Shown: positions 8,301 through 17,227, counted from the first letter of the stretch. The stretch is DNA of 50,591 nucleotides from Stenomitos rutilans HA7619-LM2 (GCA_019358945.1 JAHHIE010000048.1:1-50591), one strand, 5' to 3'. Notes: generated from the sequence alone by a model not told the origin. A program made the numbers and translations.

Positions 8301-9406
8301 GATGAAGCCATGTAAAGCATCTTCCTCATTATGAAGCGAGAGTCTACGCTTCGGACGGATTCGTCGCTAAGCCGATCGCCCTCTGCCCGGTAGCTGACCT
8401 GGACGCCTAAGCCAACTATGTGGTCGATCGCTGCCGTGCTATAACAGCGCTCTTTTGAGACGCTAAGCCATAGGCTTGCAAAGACGGGAGCAGGTATAGG
8501 CATCGGACCACGGCATGAGTTGTTTAGGACAGCCACAGTGGATTGAATTGATGGAGGCAAAAGAAAACGGCTGTGCGCCGTGAAACAAGAATCCAAATAA
8601 GAAAAAATTATTATTCATACGCCTGACTTAGTTTTTACTGATGTGATACACAAATGGCCTTTAGTTGCATTTGTTACAAACATGTTACGTGTTTAAATCA
8701 CTGCATCAGTAATTTTCTCTGTGTAAAAGCTTTGTAAGACACAAACAGTCGCTTAAGTTTCGTGAAGTAGCGTTTTGACTACGTAGTTGGCGTGCAGCTA
8801 GAGAGCATACAAATGATACAATCCTGCGCTCTTTTAGATATTGTTCCTCACAATGTTCAAAGTGCTTTCATTGCAAAGCTATGGTAAAGTTTTAATGAAA
8901 TAAATAAAAAGGTCTGCATTATGACGATTAATTTTCTGTAGCCTTTTAAACTTTTTTAAGCATTATTGATTCGGTAAAGTAAAGCTTCCTGAAATGCTGT
9001 AAGGCACAATCTAGGGCTAATAGTAATTGTTTCAAAAAAGCCTTATTTAGGTTTATGAAATGCTGCAATTAACTCTTACAAAGATGGATTGAATAAGCTT
9101 TCATCCGATCAAGTAGAAGTCTTAGTCATTCTTCGGAAAGCTTGCTGATCTTGCCTGAATGAAAGGGGAGCCAAGCCTTAGCGGCAGACAACGTTCAGAT
9201 CTATACACATCGATCGAGCAAGCCAAATCCCCCCTTTGATTGTCACCTTCTTTCCTTAGAACGATGTTACAGCGCCACTATTCATCTAAATTGATGTTTG
9301 TTTGCAGTCGTGGAACGAAAGCAATTTGTGCTTTTTAAGCTCGCTAACCTGGCATTCGTCACGCTTGGTAACTGTCAACGCTAGTAGAACCGAAACTCAC
9401 AACGCT
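8301..9406. other. Long AT-rich gap between divergent ubiD and the GT4 gene
   Basis: About 1.1 kb with no convincing gene. The minus-strand frame at 8264-8596 and the leftward extension of the GT4 frame look non-coding. From about 8600 the sequence becomes clearly richer in A and T than its surroundings. A near match to the HLR1 motif lies at 8673-8690 (GTTACAAA, three bases, GTTACG), which fails the two-base spacer rule. A short CCCCCCTTTG string near 9229 resembles part of other cyanobacterial dispersed repeats. I see no tRNA, CRISPR or clear terminator. Confidence 0.6.
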
Positions 9407-10702
9407 ATGATTCTTTCCAATCGAAAACGTATTGCTCTGATCTCCGTTCATGGTGACCCGGCCATTGAATTTGGTAAAGAAGAAGCTGGAGGGCAAAACG
9501 TTTATGTCCGCCATGTCGGCGAGGCTCTTTCGCACCAGGGTTGGCAGGTTGATATGTTTACCCGCCGTGTTAACCCCGATCAAGAGGCGATCGTTCAGCA
9601 CACGCCCCATTGCCGCACCATTCGCTTAACAGCAGGCACACAGACATTCATTCCACGTGATGAAATCTTTGAGTTTTTACCAGAGTTTGTACAGGCGTTT
9701 TTGCAGTTTCAAAAGCAGTTAGAAACACCTTACTGTCTCATTCACAGCAACTATTGGCTGTCTTCCTGGGTTGGCATGGAGTTAAGTAAAAAGCTTGCCG
9801 TCCCGCAAACTCATACCTATCACTCTCTGGGAGCGGTGAAGTATAAAGCCGTTTCAACCATTCCACTCATTGCTAAAACCCGCCTTGGGGTCGAGAAGAC
9901 GTGCCTGGAAAAGGTGGATCGGGTAGTAGCCACCAGCCCTCAAGAGCATGACCATATGCGATCGCTGGTTTCAACTCGTGGCAATATCGATATCATTCCC
10001 TGCGGTACGCGCATCGATCACTTTGGTACGGTGACGCAAGCTGAAGCACGGCAACGGTTGGGCATTGCACCCGGTGAGAAAGTGGTGCTGTACGTGGGAC
10101 GCTTTGACCCTCGCAAAGGCATTGAAACTCTTGTACGGGCAATCCACCGTTGCGAGGCGCGCGCCACTGAGAAGGTACGGTTGATCATTGGGGGGGGTAG
10201 CCGTCCCGGACATAGCGATGGCGATGAGCGCGATCGCATCGAAAGCATCGTGGCAGACCTGGGGTTGACAGACGTGACCCACTTTCCCGGTCGCCTGACC
10301 CAGGAGGAACTGCCTACCTACTACGCCGCCGCCGATGTTTCAGTAGTGCCCAGCCATTATGAACCCTTTGGTTTAGTGACGATCGAAGCGATGGCCTGTG
10401 GTACGCCTGTTGTAGGCAGCGATGTTGGCGGGTTGCAATTCACCGTCGTGCCTGAAGAGACCGGGTTACTGGCTCCCCCCAAAGATGATGCAGCCTTTGC
10501 AGCGGCGATCGATCGCATTTTGCTCAATCCAGCTTGGCGGAACCAGTTGGGGCAGGCTGCGAGAAAGCGGGTTGAAGCAACCTTTAGCTGGGATGGTGTG
10601 GCAACTCAACTGGGACAATTGTATGAAACGCTGCTTGAGGAGTCATCTGAAGCAGCCTCTCAGGAAGAAGCTGCCAAAGCATTGACCCCAGTGAGTGCGT
10701 AA
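9407..10702 (+). CDS. GT4-family retaining glycosyltransferase (sucrose-phosphate-synthase/MshA-like)
   Basis: A two-domain GT-B glycosyltransferase. The N-terminal acceptor domain has the GGQNVYVRHVGEAL motif typical of the sucrose-phosphate-synthase and MshA-like branch of GT4. The C-terminal donor domain has VVLYVGRFDPRKGIETLV and the E-x7-E signature EPFGLVTIE near residue 350, which binds the sugar nucleotide. About 431 residues is normal. The frame opens at 9302 with a TTG, but the added 35 residues are unlike any family and the ATG at 9407 (MILSNRKRIALISVHGDP) matches the usual start. Donor and acceptor cannot be read from the sequence. It is probably monocistronic, with a very long upstream gap. 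Confidence 0.9.
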   Translation: MILSNRKRIALISVHGDPAIEFGKEEAGGQNVYVRHVGEALSHQGWQVDMFTRRVNPDQEAIVQHTPHCRTIRLTAGTQTFIPRDEIFEFLPEFVQAFLQFQKQLETPYCLIHSNYWLSSWVGMELSKKLAVPQTHTYHSLGAVKYKAVSTIPLIAKTRLGVEKTCLEKVDRVVATSPQEHDHMRSLVSTRGNIDIIPCGTRIDHFGTVTQAEARQRLGIAPGEKVVLYVGRFDPRKGIETLVRAIHRCEARATEKVRLIIGGGSRPGHSDGDERDRIESIVADLGLTDVTHFPGRLTQEELPTYYAAADVSVVPSHYEPFGLVTIEAMACGTPVVGSDVGGLQFTVVPEETGLLAPPKDDAAFAAAIDRILLNPAWRNQLGQAARKRVEATFSWDGVATQLGQLYETLLEESSEAASQEEAAKALTPVSA

Positions 10703-10729
10703 GGTCCGTTCATTGGAGCGAGGCTGCAC

Positions 10730-11464
10730 TTAGGGGCTGAAATCACGTTCCCATTGCCAAAAGGTGATTGATTGATCTAGAGAATCGGCTGCGATCGCGG
10801 CGACACAACTGGGTGCTGGTGTAAAGAGCTGTAGTAGCCATAGGGCGGCTGGCTGAGGCGCGCGGCTCCATTGCATCAGCGTTGCTTTGTCATCCTTAAT
10901 GCAAACTTCGATCGTGCTCAGGCTCATGAGTCCGTCTCCAGTAGCTTTCAGTAGTGCTTCTTTGCACGTCCAATGCTGAAAGAACGATCGCAACCGCAGA
11001 TCGTCTGGTAGAGCGTGAATCACCGCATGTTCTCGTGGTGAAAAGAAGCGCTGCGTTAGGTCGGCAAGATTAGCAACCGGACGAATCGCTTCTAAATCAA
11101 TGCCAACAGAGCACCCGCGCGCGATCGCACAGACCATCAAATCGTCTGAATGAGACAAATTGAAGGCCAGTTCAGGGGCTGATGATGGATAGGCTAAAGA
11201 TGGCTTACCGCGATCGCTGTAACAAAACTGAATCTGATCTGGCGGTGTTTGGAGATAACGTCCCAATAGCGCACGCAGAATGCCCCGACTGACAATAAAA
11301 CGGTGAGCATCCCGCGCAAACCGAAAGCGACTTGCGCGCCTCTGCTCATCGACTGACAGCGTTTGGACAAATTGCTCACGTTCATCAGACGAAACGGCAA
11401 GACTCGCCTGCCAGATATGGATCTCGATTTCGGCTAGCGATCGGGTTGCTAAGCTCTCGGACAC
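10730..11464 (-). CDS. 4'-phosphopantetheinyl transferase (Sfp/HetI type)
   Basis: The enzyme moves phosphopantetheine from CoA to a serine of acyl or peptidyl carrier proteins. It has the Sfp-type motifs VGIDLEAIR (metal-binding Asp and Glu) and FFQHWTCKEALLKATGDGL (the WxxKEAxxK signature). Residues around LAFNLSHSDDLMVCAIA form the conserved N-terminal-half block. The length of about 244 residues fits the Sfp type rather than the short AcpS type. I take the GTG at 11462-11464 as start because it follows the upstream hydrolase stop by five bases; a TTG at 11492-11494 would overlap it by 25. No polyketide or peptide synthase is in the window, so its carrier partner lies elsewhere. Confidence 0.88.
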   Translation of the reverse strand: MSESLATRSLAEIEIHIWQASLAVSSDEREQFVQTLSVDEQRRASRFRFARDAHRFIVSRGILRALLGRYLQTPPDQIQFCYSDRGKPSLAYPSSAPELAFNLSHSDDLMVCAIARGCSVGIDLEAIRPVANLADLTQRFFSPREHAVIHALPDDLRLRSFFQHWTCKEALLKATGDGLMSLSTIEVCIKDDKATLMQWSRAPQPAALWLLQLFTPAPSCVAAIAADSLDQSITFWQWERDFSP

Positions 11465-11469
11465 GCGCT

Positions 11470-12357
11470 CTAAACCCCAGTTTCTTTGAGCCAATCTAGA
11501 ATCAGAGGATTGACGATTTCGGGACGATCGTCGTGGGGACAGTGCCCCGTATCGGGAATCGACACAAACGTGAGCGAATGAGTTTGGGCAAATTCCTGAT
11601 AAATCGATGCACCCGCGATCGGTGTCCAGGGATCGGCAGCACCCCAGAGTACGAGTAGCGGTTGACTCACGCGAGGCAGCAATTCTGATGGGCTGGGGCC
11701 AGGTGGCGCAGTCAGCACAGAGGCAAAAACTTTTTGGGCACCCTCATCGCAAGAAGGCGCATACAGCAGGTCTACCAACTCATCTGTAATGGCCTCTCGA
11801 TTGCGGTAGACCTGAGACAGTGTGCGACGAATGCGATGCTTTTGGCGAATCTGGTTGAAGACAAAGCCACCTAAACGGGGTGATCGCACCAGCGCAGTAA
11901 ACGCTGCCATTACCAGCCGCAATGGTGGGTTCAACTCATCAGGACGATGGCTCATGCCTCCCGCACAATTGAGCAACACACCCCCAGCAGCCGTTTCAGG
12001 ATGGTTCGCCAGCATCATCAAGCACAGCAACCCACCGATCGAATTCCCAACAAAGACCGTCGGTTGCTGAATGTGTGCGCTCCAAAAATCCTTCAACAAG
12101 TCCTGCCATAGTTCCAGGCTGTAATCTAGTGCCGGTTTTGCCGACCCCCCAAAGCCCAGCAGGTCGATCGCAAACACCCGATAGCCCCCTGCTGCCAGCA
12201 CGGGAATATTCTGCCGCCAATGCCCGAAAGACGCACCAAACCCATGCACTAAGAGTAACGGCTGGCCCGTGCCCGCAACAGTGTATGCAATGGAGTAGCC
12301 GCGCCAACTCCAGGTCAGCTTTTCCAGCGGTGCGAAGGTTAGTTGTTGAGTCACCAC
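11470..12357 (-). CDS. Alpha/beta-fold hydrolase
   Basis: A classical alpha/beta hydrolase of 295 residues. The oxyanion segment LLLVHGFGASFGHWRQN is near residues 34-50, and the nucleophile elbow GNSIGG has Ser106. The acid is the Asp in LLVLWGAADPWTPIAGA and the catalytic His is in PDTGHCPHDDRPE. No signal peptide is visible. Similar cyanobacterial and plastid proteins include esterases and the pheophytinase-like group, but no substrate is shown here. It is upstream of the phosphopantetheinyl transferase on the same strand with little or no gap, so they probably form a two-gene operon, which may or may not mean a shared pathway. Confidence 0.9.
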   Translation of the reverse strand: MVTQQLTFAPLEKLTWSWRGYSIAYTVAGTGQPLLLVHGFGASFGHWRQNIPVLAAGGYRVFAIDLLGFGGSAKPALDYSLELWQDLLKDFWSAHIQQPTVFVGNSIGGLLCLMMLANHPETAAGGVLLNCAGGMSHRPDELNPPLRLVMAAFTALVRSPRLGGFVFNQIRQKHRIRRTLSQVYRNREAITDELVDLLYAPSCDEGAQKVFASVLTAPPGPSPSELLPRVSQPLLVLWGAADPWTPIAGASIYQEFAQTHSLTFVSIPDTGHCPHDDRPEIVNPLILDWLKETGV

Positions 12358-12482
12358 AGCGTTTTATGAAGAATTTGCAACACTTTTATCATAGTATTCT
12401 GTAGGTTTCCTTCTGTAAGCGTCTAAACCAGTCAGCCGCATACGGATAGCCCTACAGAATAATCCTACAAACCGTAGCAAGC

Positions 12483-12962
12483 ATGGTACATCCCTGGCAG
12501 CAATCGATGGTGATGCAACACAGTCAGCGGTTGTACCGTAGCTTTCAGCATTGGCTCGATCGCCCTCTATTAACCGTAGACGATGCCCCTACAACGATCG
12601 CCCATGCCCTCTTTCACGCACCATTCGTCCTCGTCTCTCATGGCACAGAACTCGATCCCATCTTGAACTACGGCAACCATCAAGCGCTGAAACTGTGGCA
12701 AATGGACTGGACACAGTTCACCCAAACGCCCTCGCGCCTCACTGCAGAACTGATCGAGCGAGAGGAGCGCGATCGTCTCCTCGCTCAAGCCAAAACCCAG
12801 GGCTATATCAACGACTACAAAGGCATCCGCATTTCCAGCACCGGACAACGCTTCTGGATTCAGGATGTAATCATTTGGGACGTACTGGATGAGCACAACC
12901 AGCGATGCGGACAAGCGGCGATGTTCGAGCGATGGAAGTTTTTGGAAGAGGATGAGGGATGA
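12483..12962 (+). CDS. MEKHLA-domain protein (PAS-like)
   Basis: This 159-residue protein fits the MEKHLA domain, a PAS-like fold named for a plant transcription-factor domain and common in cyanobacteria. Supporting blocks are the PFVLVSHGTELDPILNYGNHQALKLW segment in the middle, EREERDRLLAQAKTQGYINDYKGIRIS, and the C-terminal RFWIQDVIIWDVLDE. The function is unknown; a sensor or small-ligand role is guessed from the PAS-like fold. The stop codon lies within heptamer repeats (GATGAGG units), so the final EEDEG residues probably derive from the repeat. The gene stands alone. Confidence 0.82.
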   Translation: MVHPWQQSMVMQHSQRLYRSFQHWLDRPLLTVDDAPTTIAHALFHAPFVLVSHGTELDPILNYGNHQALKLWQMDWTQFTQTPSRLTAELIEREERDRLLAQAKTQGYINDYKGIRISSTGQRFWIQDVIIWDVLDEHNQRCGQAAMFERWKFLEEDEG

Positions 12963-13140
12963 GGGATGAAGGCTAAAGAAGTTGTTGGTTTTTAGTTTTT
13001 AGAAAAAGGCTGACGGCTGACCACTGTAGCTTGCTTCCCGCAGGGTTAGCTGACCGCTTCACATGACTCCTAAAGTCTCTTTTCCAACTCAAAACTCTCT
13101 AGATTGTCAGCGCAGAGCACTACTCAAAACTCAAAACTCT
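12951..13140. repeat. Heptamer repeats at the end of the MEKHLA gene and in the following gap
   Basis: GATGAGG units fill 12951-12971 and overlap the MEKHLA stop codon. The gap then has AAGGCTAAAGAAGTTGTTGG, also found near 48538, and ends with ACTCAAA units at 13122-13140. The remaining text is pyrimidine-rich spacer, and small frames found here are repeat-derived. Confidence 0.72.
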
Positions 13141-13186
13141 CCCTGCTACCCCTGCTGCCCCGCCTCCCCTGCCCCCTTCCGCCTCC

Positions 13187-14104
13187 ATGCCCCTACCGAT
13201 CGTCTACCACCCAGATTACGTTGCACCGTTGCCAGAAGGGCATCGGTTTCCCATGTCAAAATTCCGGTTGCTCTATGAAAAGCTGCTGAGTGATGGGGTG
13301 GTGGATGCAACGCAGGTTCATGTGCCGGAGCGATCGCCGCAGGAATGGCTGGAGTTGGTGCATACACCAGAGTACGTGCAGGCATATTGTGAGGGTACGC
13401 TGGATGCAAAAGCGCAGCGACGCATTGGGCTGCCGTGGAGTCCGGCGTTGGTTAATCGGACGTGTGTTGCGGTAGGTGGTAGCATCCTTACGGCAAAGCT
13501 AGCGTTGCAGCATGGGTTAGCGTCCAATACGGCAGGCGGCACACACCATGCGTTTCCCAACTATGGATCGGGCTTTTGTATTTTCAATGATCTGGCGATC
13601 GCGGCTCGTGTTTTACAAAACCTGGCACTGGTCAAAACCGTTCTGATCGTCGATTTGGATGTGCACCAAGGAGACGGTACCGCGTTTATTTTTCAAGACA
13701 ACCCGGATGTATTCACGTTTTCCATGCACTGTGAGGTCAATTTCCCAGGCACCAAGCAGCAAAGTGACTTGGATGTACCCCTGCCACAAGGGATGGAAGA
13801 TGACGCGTACCTGCAAACATTGGCAAGTTACTTACCCGACTTATTGCATCAGTTCAAGCCAGATTTAGTGCTCTACGACGCGGGCGTTGATCCACACCTA
13901 AGCGATCGTCTGGGTAAGCTGTGCCTCACCGATACAGGACTGTTTCGCCGCGAGATGCAGGTTCTTAGCACCTGTGTTTCAGCGGGATACGCGATCGCCT
14001 GTGTCATTGGCGGCGGCTATGCAGACGATATGCAAGCACTCGTCTACCGTCACTCCCTGGTTCATCGTGCTGCGGGTGAAGTCTATCGTCAATATCGACT
14101 GTAA
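13187..14104 (+). CDS. Histone-deacetylase-family metal-dependent amidohydrolase
   Basis: The protein has the arginase/deacetylase fold of bacterial HDAC-like enzymes: AGGTHHAFPNYGSGFCIFNDLAIA holds the catalytic His pair and FNDLA loop, VLIVDLDVHQGDGTAFIF holds the Zn-binding Asp and His, and LYDAGVDPHLSDRLGKLCLT holds a third Asp. The 305-residue length matches the prokaryotic class IV-like group. Bacterial homologues include acetylpolyamine amidohydrolases and acetoin-utilisation proteins; the substrate here is not known. Upstream lies a heptamer-repeat spacer. No partner gene is in the same direction nearby, so it is probably monocistronic. The ATG start at 13187 fits the family N-terminus (IVYHPDYVAPLPEGHRFPM). 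Confidence 0.92.
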   Translation: MPLPIVYHPDYVAPLPEGHRFPMSKFRLLYEKLLSDGVVDATQVHVPERSPQEWLELVHTPEYVQAYCEGTLDAKAQRRIGLPWSPALVNRTCVAVGGSILTAKLALQHGLASNTAGGTHHAFPNYGSGFCIFNDLAIAARVLQNLALVKTVLIVDLDVHQGDGTAFIFQDNPDVFTFSMHCEVNFPGTKQQSDLDVPLPQGMEDDAYLQTLASYLPDLLHQFKPDLVLYDAGVDPHLSDRLGKLCLTDTGLFRREMQVLSTCVSAGYAIACVIGGGYADDMQALVYRHSLVHRAAGEVYRQYRL

Positions 14105-14173
14105 GGGCTTCGTTTGTAGAAACTGCCAAATGTGCAAAAGCCAAAAGAGACGTTCAGCAGGTGGAAGCAATTG

Positions 14174-14205
14174 CACTCAGCACTCAGCACTCAGCACTCA
14201 GCACT
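14174..14205. repeat. CACTCAG heptamer array overlapping the end of the amidotransferase gene
   Basis: Four and a half perfect CACTCAG units. Read on the minus strand they supply the last codons and the stop (at 14184-14186) of the convergent amidotransferase. Its final residues (VLSAEC) therefore come from the repeat. Confidence 0.85.
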
Positions 14206-14933
14206 TTGCCCTCTTGCCTCCAAAGAAACTGATGCATAAATTGATTCGCTAAAGGCGCTACAGAAGGAGAATGAAATCTTGCTTCATTCAAAAGTTGAGT
14301 TAAGTTTGTATGTTGAATTTCACTATCCTTCAACTCCTGCTCAATTACCGCAGAACAATCTTCTAAAACATGTTCATCAATTTCGAGGTGAAACTGAATA
14401 GCCCATACATGGTTTTGATAGCGAAAGGCTTGATTGGTATATTTTTCATTCTTTGCCAAATGGACACAGCCAGAAGGCAAATCAAAGGTATCCTGGTGCG
14501 ACTGAAAGACTTTGAACGCTTGTGGAAAGCGATCAAGTAATGGGTCGATCGCAGCTTGCTCTGTTAACTGAACATCACACCAACCCGCTTCTCGTCCAGC
14601 CTGCCCTCGATAAACCTTTGCCCCTAAAACAGTTGCGAGAATTTGAGACCCCAAACAGATTCCTAATGTTGGAATACCCTGCGCGATCGCGGTTTCCAAA
14701 AGCTTAAACTCATCGTACAAGAATGGATACTGCTGATGCTCATAGGCACTGATGGCACCACCTAAGACCACAATGTGAGAGTAATGAGCGATCGGTTCCA
14801 ACAACGTCTCATTTTGAGCGATATCGAGATACTTAAACGGAACTGAATGAGGTTTGAGAGCCGCTTCTAACAAACCCAGGCTAGAGCATTTTTCGTGCCG
14901 AATGACCAGAAGATTGGGTGTCTCTATTTCCAT
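14184..14933 (-). CDS. Class I glutamine amidotransferase (GMP-synthase-like)
   Basis: The protein has the class I glutaminase triad: Cys93 in GIPTLGICLGSQILA, His near 182 in IQFHLEID and Glu near 184. The segment HIVVLGGAISAYEHQQYPFLYDE comes before it. This group is annotated as GMP-synthase-like GATases and in several pathways hydrolyses gamma-glutamyl compounds or donates ammonia. No synthetase partner is adjacent, so it probably acts as a stand-alone gamma-glutamyl hydrolase; that is inference. The first residues (METxxPNLLVIRHEKCSSLG) are normal. The end reads into CACTCAG repeats, so the tail is not conserved. Confidence 0.9.
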   Translation of the reverse strand: MEIETPNLLVIRHEKCSSLGLLEAALKPHSVPFKYLDIAQNETLLEPIAHYSHIVVLGGAISAYEHQQYPFLYDEFKLLETAIAQGIPTLGICLGSQILATVLGAKVYRGQAGREAGWCDVQLTEQAAIDPLLDRFPQAFKVFQSHQDTFDLPSGCVHLAKNEKYTNQAFRYQNHVWAIQFHLEIDEHVLEDCSAVIEQELKDSEIQHTNLTQLLNEARFHSPSVAPLANQFMHQFLWRQEGKVLSAEC

Positions 14934-15262
14934 TTTTGATCTCGCTCTAGCAGAAGAAGCGGAAGAATATCCAGCTAATTAAATGCAGTAAGGTTAAAGA
15001 TTGGTAAAGTTTAACGCTACGTTACTCAAGGGCATTTTCACAGTGTTGCCTCATTTAGAGGACGGTTTCCAGACGATTGAATCAATCAAAGAACGTTTCT
15101 GTAGCAGCCGATACGATTACCATCATCTGTCAAAAACTAGTGATTTTTCGCCTTGTTTTGGGTCTGTAGTTGTCAGGGTTAGAGAATGAAGAGTAGCATT
15201 AATCTTGTTTCTCTTGCGGTCACCCGCGATCGTTCTGCTCAAGCATTAGCACAGGCAACACA
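14934..15262. other. Gap upstream of the PhyH pair
   Basis: About 330 bases without a supported gene. A 62-codon frame at 15001-15189 has no recognisable family and its start has no good ribosome-binding site, so I do not call it. I see no strong promoter, terminator or repeat. Confidence 0.5.
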
Positions 15263-16162
15263 ATGGTTTCTTTGACTCAAGAACAGTTGCGTCAGTTTCA
15301 CGAAGATGGGTTTTTGATCGTCGAAAACCTGCTGGATGAAGCTCTGGTCGATCATCTAGTGGGGCGAGTTGAACCGCTGTTTTCGGGCGAGTTTGAAACG
15401 GGCGTTTATCCCGATGAGTGGTACTGGAATCCATCGTTGGGGTTACCGGGCGCATCGGGTCAAATGAGCAACGTTTGGAAGAGCGATCGTACCTTTGCGT
15501 CAGTGGTACTGGCGGCTAAAGTTGGCAAAATTGCGGCGGCTCTGGGGCAATGGAGCGGCTCTCGTCTTTTGAGCGACAGCTTATGGATGAAACCCTACGG
15601 AGCCACCGAAACCACGCTCCATCAAGATTCCATGTATTCCTTTTACCACACCCCCCAGAAGCTAGTCACCTGCTGGATTGCGCTCAGCCACGCGGTTCGG
15701 GGAGCAAGCACCATTGAGTATGTGCGGGGTTCTCACCGTTGGGTGCTATCGGATGCGGTGCCAGAGTTTCATGCACCCAGTCGCAGCTATCGCTGGGAGA
15801 TGGAGCAGGCCGCTAAGCGATCGGGCGTTGGAGCACCAGACGTACTGGAACTAGAGATGAAACCAGGCAGTTGTGCGTTCCACCACGGTCATATGTGGCA
15901 CGGCTCCGGCAAGAACCAGATGCTGGGCGTTATCCGACGCAGCCTGGTAATGGCGTATATTCCGGCAGAATCTCGCTTTAAGCCTACAGGCGCTTATGTG
16001 CCAGGAGGCTACATTGCCGGACGCTACAAGCGCTTTGGTGATGACACGATGGACGAAAGCTTTTTCCCGATCGTGTGGCAAGAAGATGGCTACCGCACTC
16101 CCTTCCTAGCGGGATATTGTGCGGATGCGCTGACAGAACAGCCTCCGCTTGTGCTGGCTTAA
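15263..16162 (+). CDS. Phytanoyl-CoA dioxygenase (PhyH) family Fe(II)/2-oxoglutarate oxygenase, intact metal triad
   Basis: The protein has the PhyH family N-terminus (FHEDGFLIVENLLDEALVDHL) and a facial triad: His120 and Asp122 in TTLHQDSMYSF, with the distal His in GHMWHGSGKNQ. The Arg that binds 2-oxoglutarate is probably in IRRSLVMAYI. PhyH enzymes hydroxylate carbon next to a carboxyl or act on small metabolites; the substrate is unknown. The 299 residues and the double-stranded beta-helix pattern fit. It is the first of two tandem paralogues with a 114-base gap, so they may be co-transcribed, although heptamer repeats fill the gap. Confidence 0.9.
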   Translation: MVSLTQEQLRQFHEDGFLIVENLLDEALVDHLVGRVEPLFSGEFETGVYPDEWYWNPSLGLPGASGQMSNVWKSDRTFASVVLAAKVGKIAAALGQWSGSRLLSDSLWMKPYGATETTLHQDSMYSFYHTPQKLVTCWIALSHAVRGASTIEYVRGSHRWVLSDAVPEFHAPSRSYRWEMEQAAKRSGVGAPDVLELEMKPGSCAFHHGHMWHGSGKNQMLGVIRRSLVMAYIPAESRFKPTGAYVPGGYIAGRYKRFGDDTMDESFFPIVWQEDGYRTPFLAGYCADALTEQPPLVLA

Positions 16163-16205
16163 AGCGTATGGGTGTGGATAGATTACAGCCGTTTTCATTT
16201 GCATT

Positions 16206-16240
16206 CACCCCACCCCACACCCTACACCCCATACTCATAT
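16206..16240. repeat. CCCCACA-type heptamer repeats between the PhyH paralogues
   Basis: Four period-seven units (CACCCCA, CCCCACA, CCCTACA, CCCCATA) fill 16206-16233. The same unit occurs on the other strand as GGGGTGT upstream of chlB at 27933-27967. Confidence 0.75.
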
Positions 16241-16276
16241 TCATAGGACTGTGGCTTCCAAATCAGTAACCGCTGT

Positions 16277-17164
16277 ATGACACATGTGCCCGTTCAGCTT
16301 AGCGACGAACAAATCCATCAGTTTCGAGAAGACGGATTTTTGATTCTAGAGAAGTTTTTGGATCTGGCGGTGGTCGATCGCATTGACGCTCGGCTCGATC
16401 CGCTCTTTGCCACTCAGTTTGAGACGGGTGTTTACCCCGATGAATGGCACGGACGACCCGGATTGAGTCAGCCAACGGCGACCCGCCAGATGTGCGGTAT
16501 GTGGCGCTGCGATCGGACGGTGGCTAGCCTTTCGCTCTCAGCAGAAGTGGCTCGGCTGAATGCAACGCTGGCAGGCTGGAGCGGGGCGCGGTTGGCAACC
16601 GATAGCTGCTGGATTAAACCGCCCGGTGCGCCGGAAGTATCGTTCCATCGCAACAACACGGCGTTTGCCTGCATCAATCCCACGTCTGTGGTGACCTGCT
16701 GGATTGCCCTCAGCGATGGAACGCCTTCAGCCGCGCCATTAGAGGTTGTTCCTGGTTCGCATCAATGGCGTTGCTCCGACCAATTTCGCTTTCTTCATGC
16801 GCCTAAAGAGGATTATCGGCAATTGCTCTGGACGGCAGCAGAGGAAGCAGGGATTGACCAGCCTGAAAGTCTAGCGATAGCTATTCCAGCAGGGAGCTGC
16901 GTTTTTCTAGATGGCAATCTGTGGCACGGTTCGGGGAGAAACATCACCCCTGACCAGACCCGTCGAAGTTTCGCCATTACGACGCTGCCAGCCGAGGCTC
17001 AGTTTGACCCTGCTGGAACAGGCCCAGGCTACATTTTTAGCCGTTACCGTCGTATAGGCCAGACGGAGATGGATGAGAGCTTTTTTCCTATCCTTTGGAC
17101 ACAGGCGGGCGATCGTACATCCATGCTTGCAGAGTATTGCAACGATGCACTGGTCAATGCCTGA
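16277..17164 (+). CDS. PhyH-family paralogue with a changed metal ligand
   Basis: It aligns along its whole length with the upstream gene: same N-terminus (FREDGFLILEKFLDLAVVDR), same FETGVYPDEW block, same WHGSG distal His and Arg (RRSFAI). At the expected HxD ligand the codons give H-R-N (residues 124-126, EVSFHRNNTAF), so the Asp is Asn. In Fe/2-oxoglutarate enzymes that acid holds the iron; Asn could weaken binding. Family members with the acid replaced by Ala or Gly are the halogenases; Asn is not that type. The protein may be a catalytically altered partner, a regulator or a decaying duplicate. The reading frame is intact for 295 residues. Both genes are about the same size. Confidence 0.86.
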   Translation: MTHVPVQLSDEQIHQFREDGFLILEKFLDLAVVDRIDARLDPLFATQFETGVYPDEWHGRPGLSQPTATRQMCGMWRCDRTVASLSLSAEVARLNATLAGWSGARLATDSCWIKPPGAPEVSFHRNNTAFACINPTSVVTCWIALSDGTPSAAPLEVVPGSHQWRCSDQFRFLHAPKEDYRQLLWTAAEEAGIDQPESLAIAIPAGSCVFLDGNLWHGSGRNITPDQTRRSFAITTLPAEAQFDPAGTGPGYIFSRYRRIGQTEMDESFFPILWTQAGDRTSMLAEYCNDALVNA

Positions 17165-17227
17165 TTGGGTCTATGCCCTCAAGCTAGCCTCTTCTTTCAG
17201 ACCAGGTAAGACAGCCTTGTAGCCAAA

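Noticed and set aside
8264-8596. 110-codon minus-strand frame upstream of ubiD
   Set aside because: Overlaps the ubiD start, has no recognisable residues, and lies in a gap.
8673-8690. HLR1-like sequence upstream of the GT4 gene
   Set aside because: The spacer is three bases rather than two and the second word ends in G, so it does not meet the consensus. The gene has no known light link.
13104-13289. Small plus-strand frames at 13063-13289
   Set aside because: Composed of heptamer repeat text and the antisense or alternate frame of the HDAC-like gene.
15001-15189. 62-codon frame upstream of the PhyH gene
   Set aside because: No ribosome-binding site and no recognised residues; cannot be supported.
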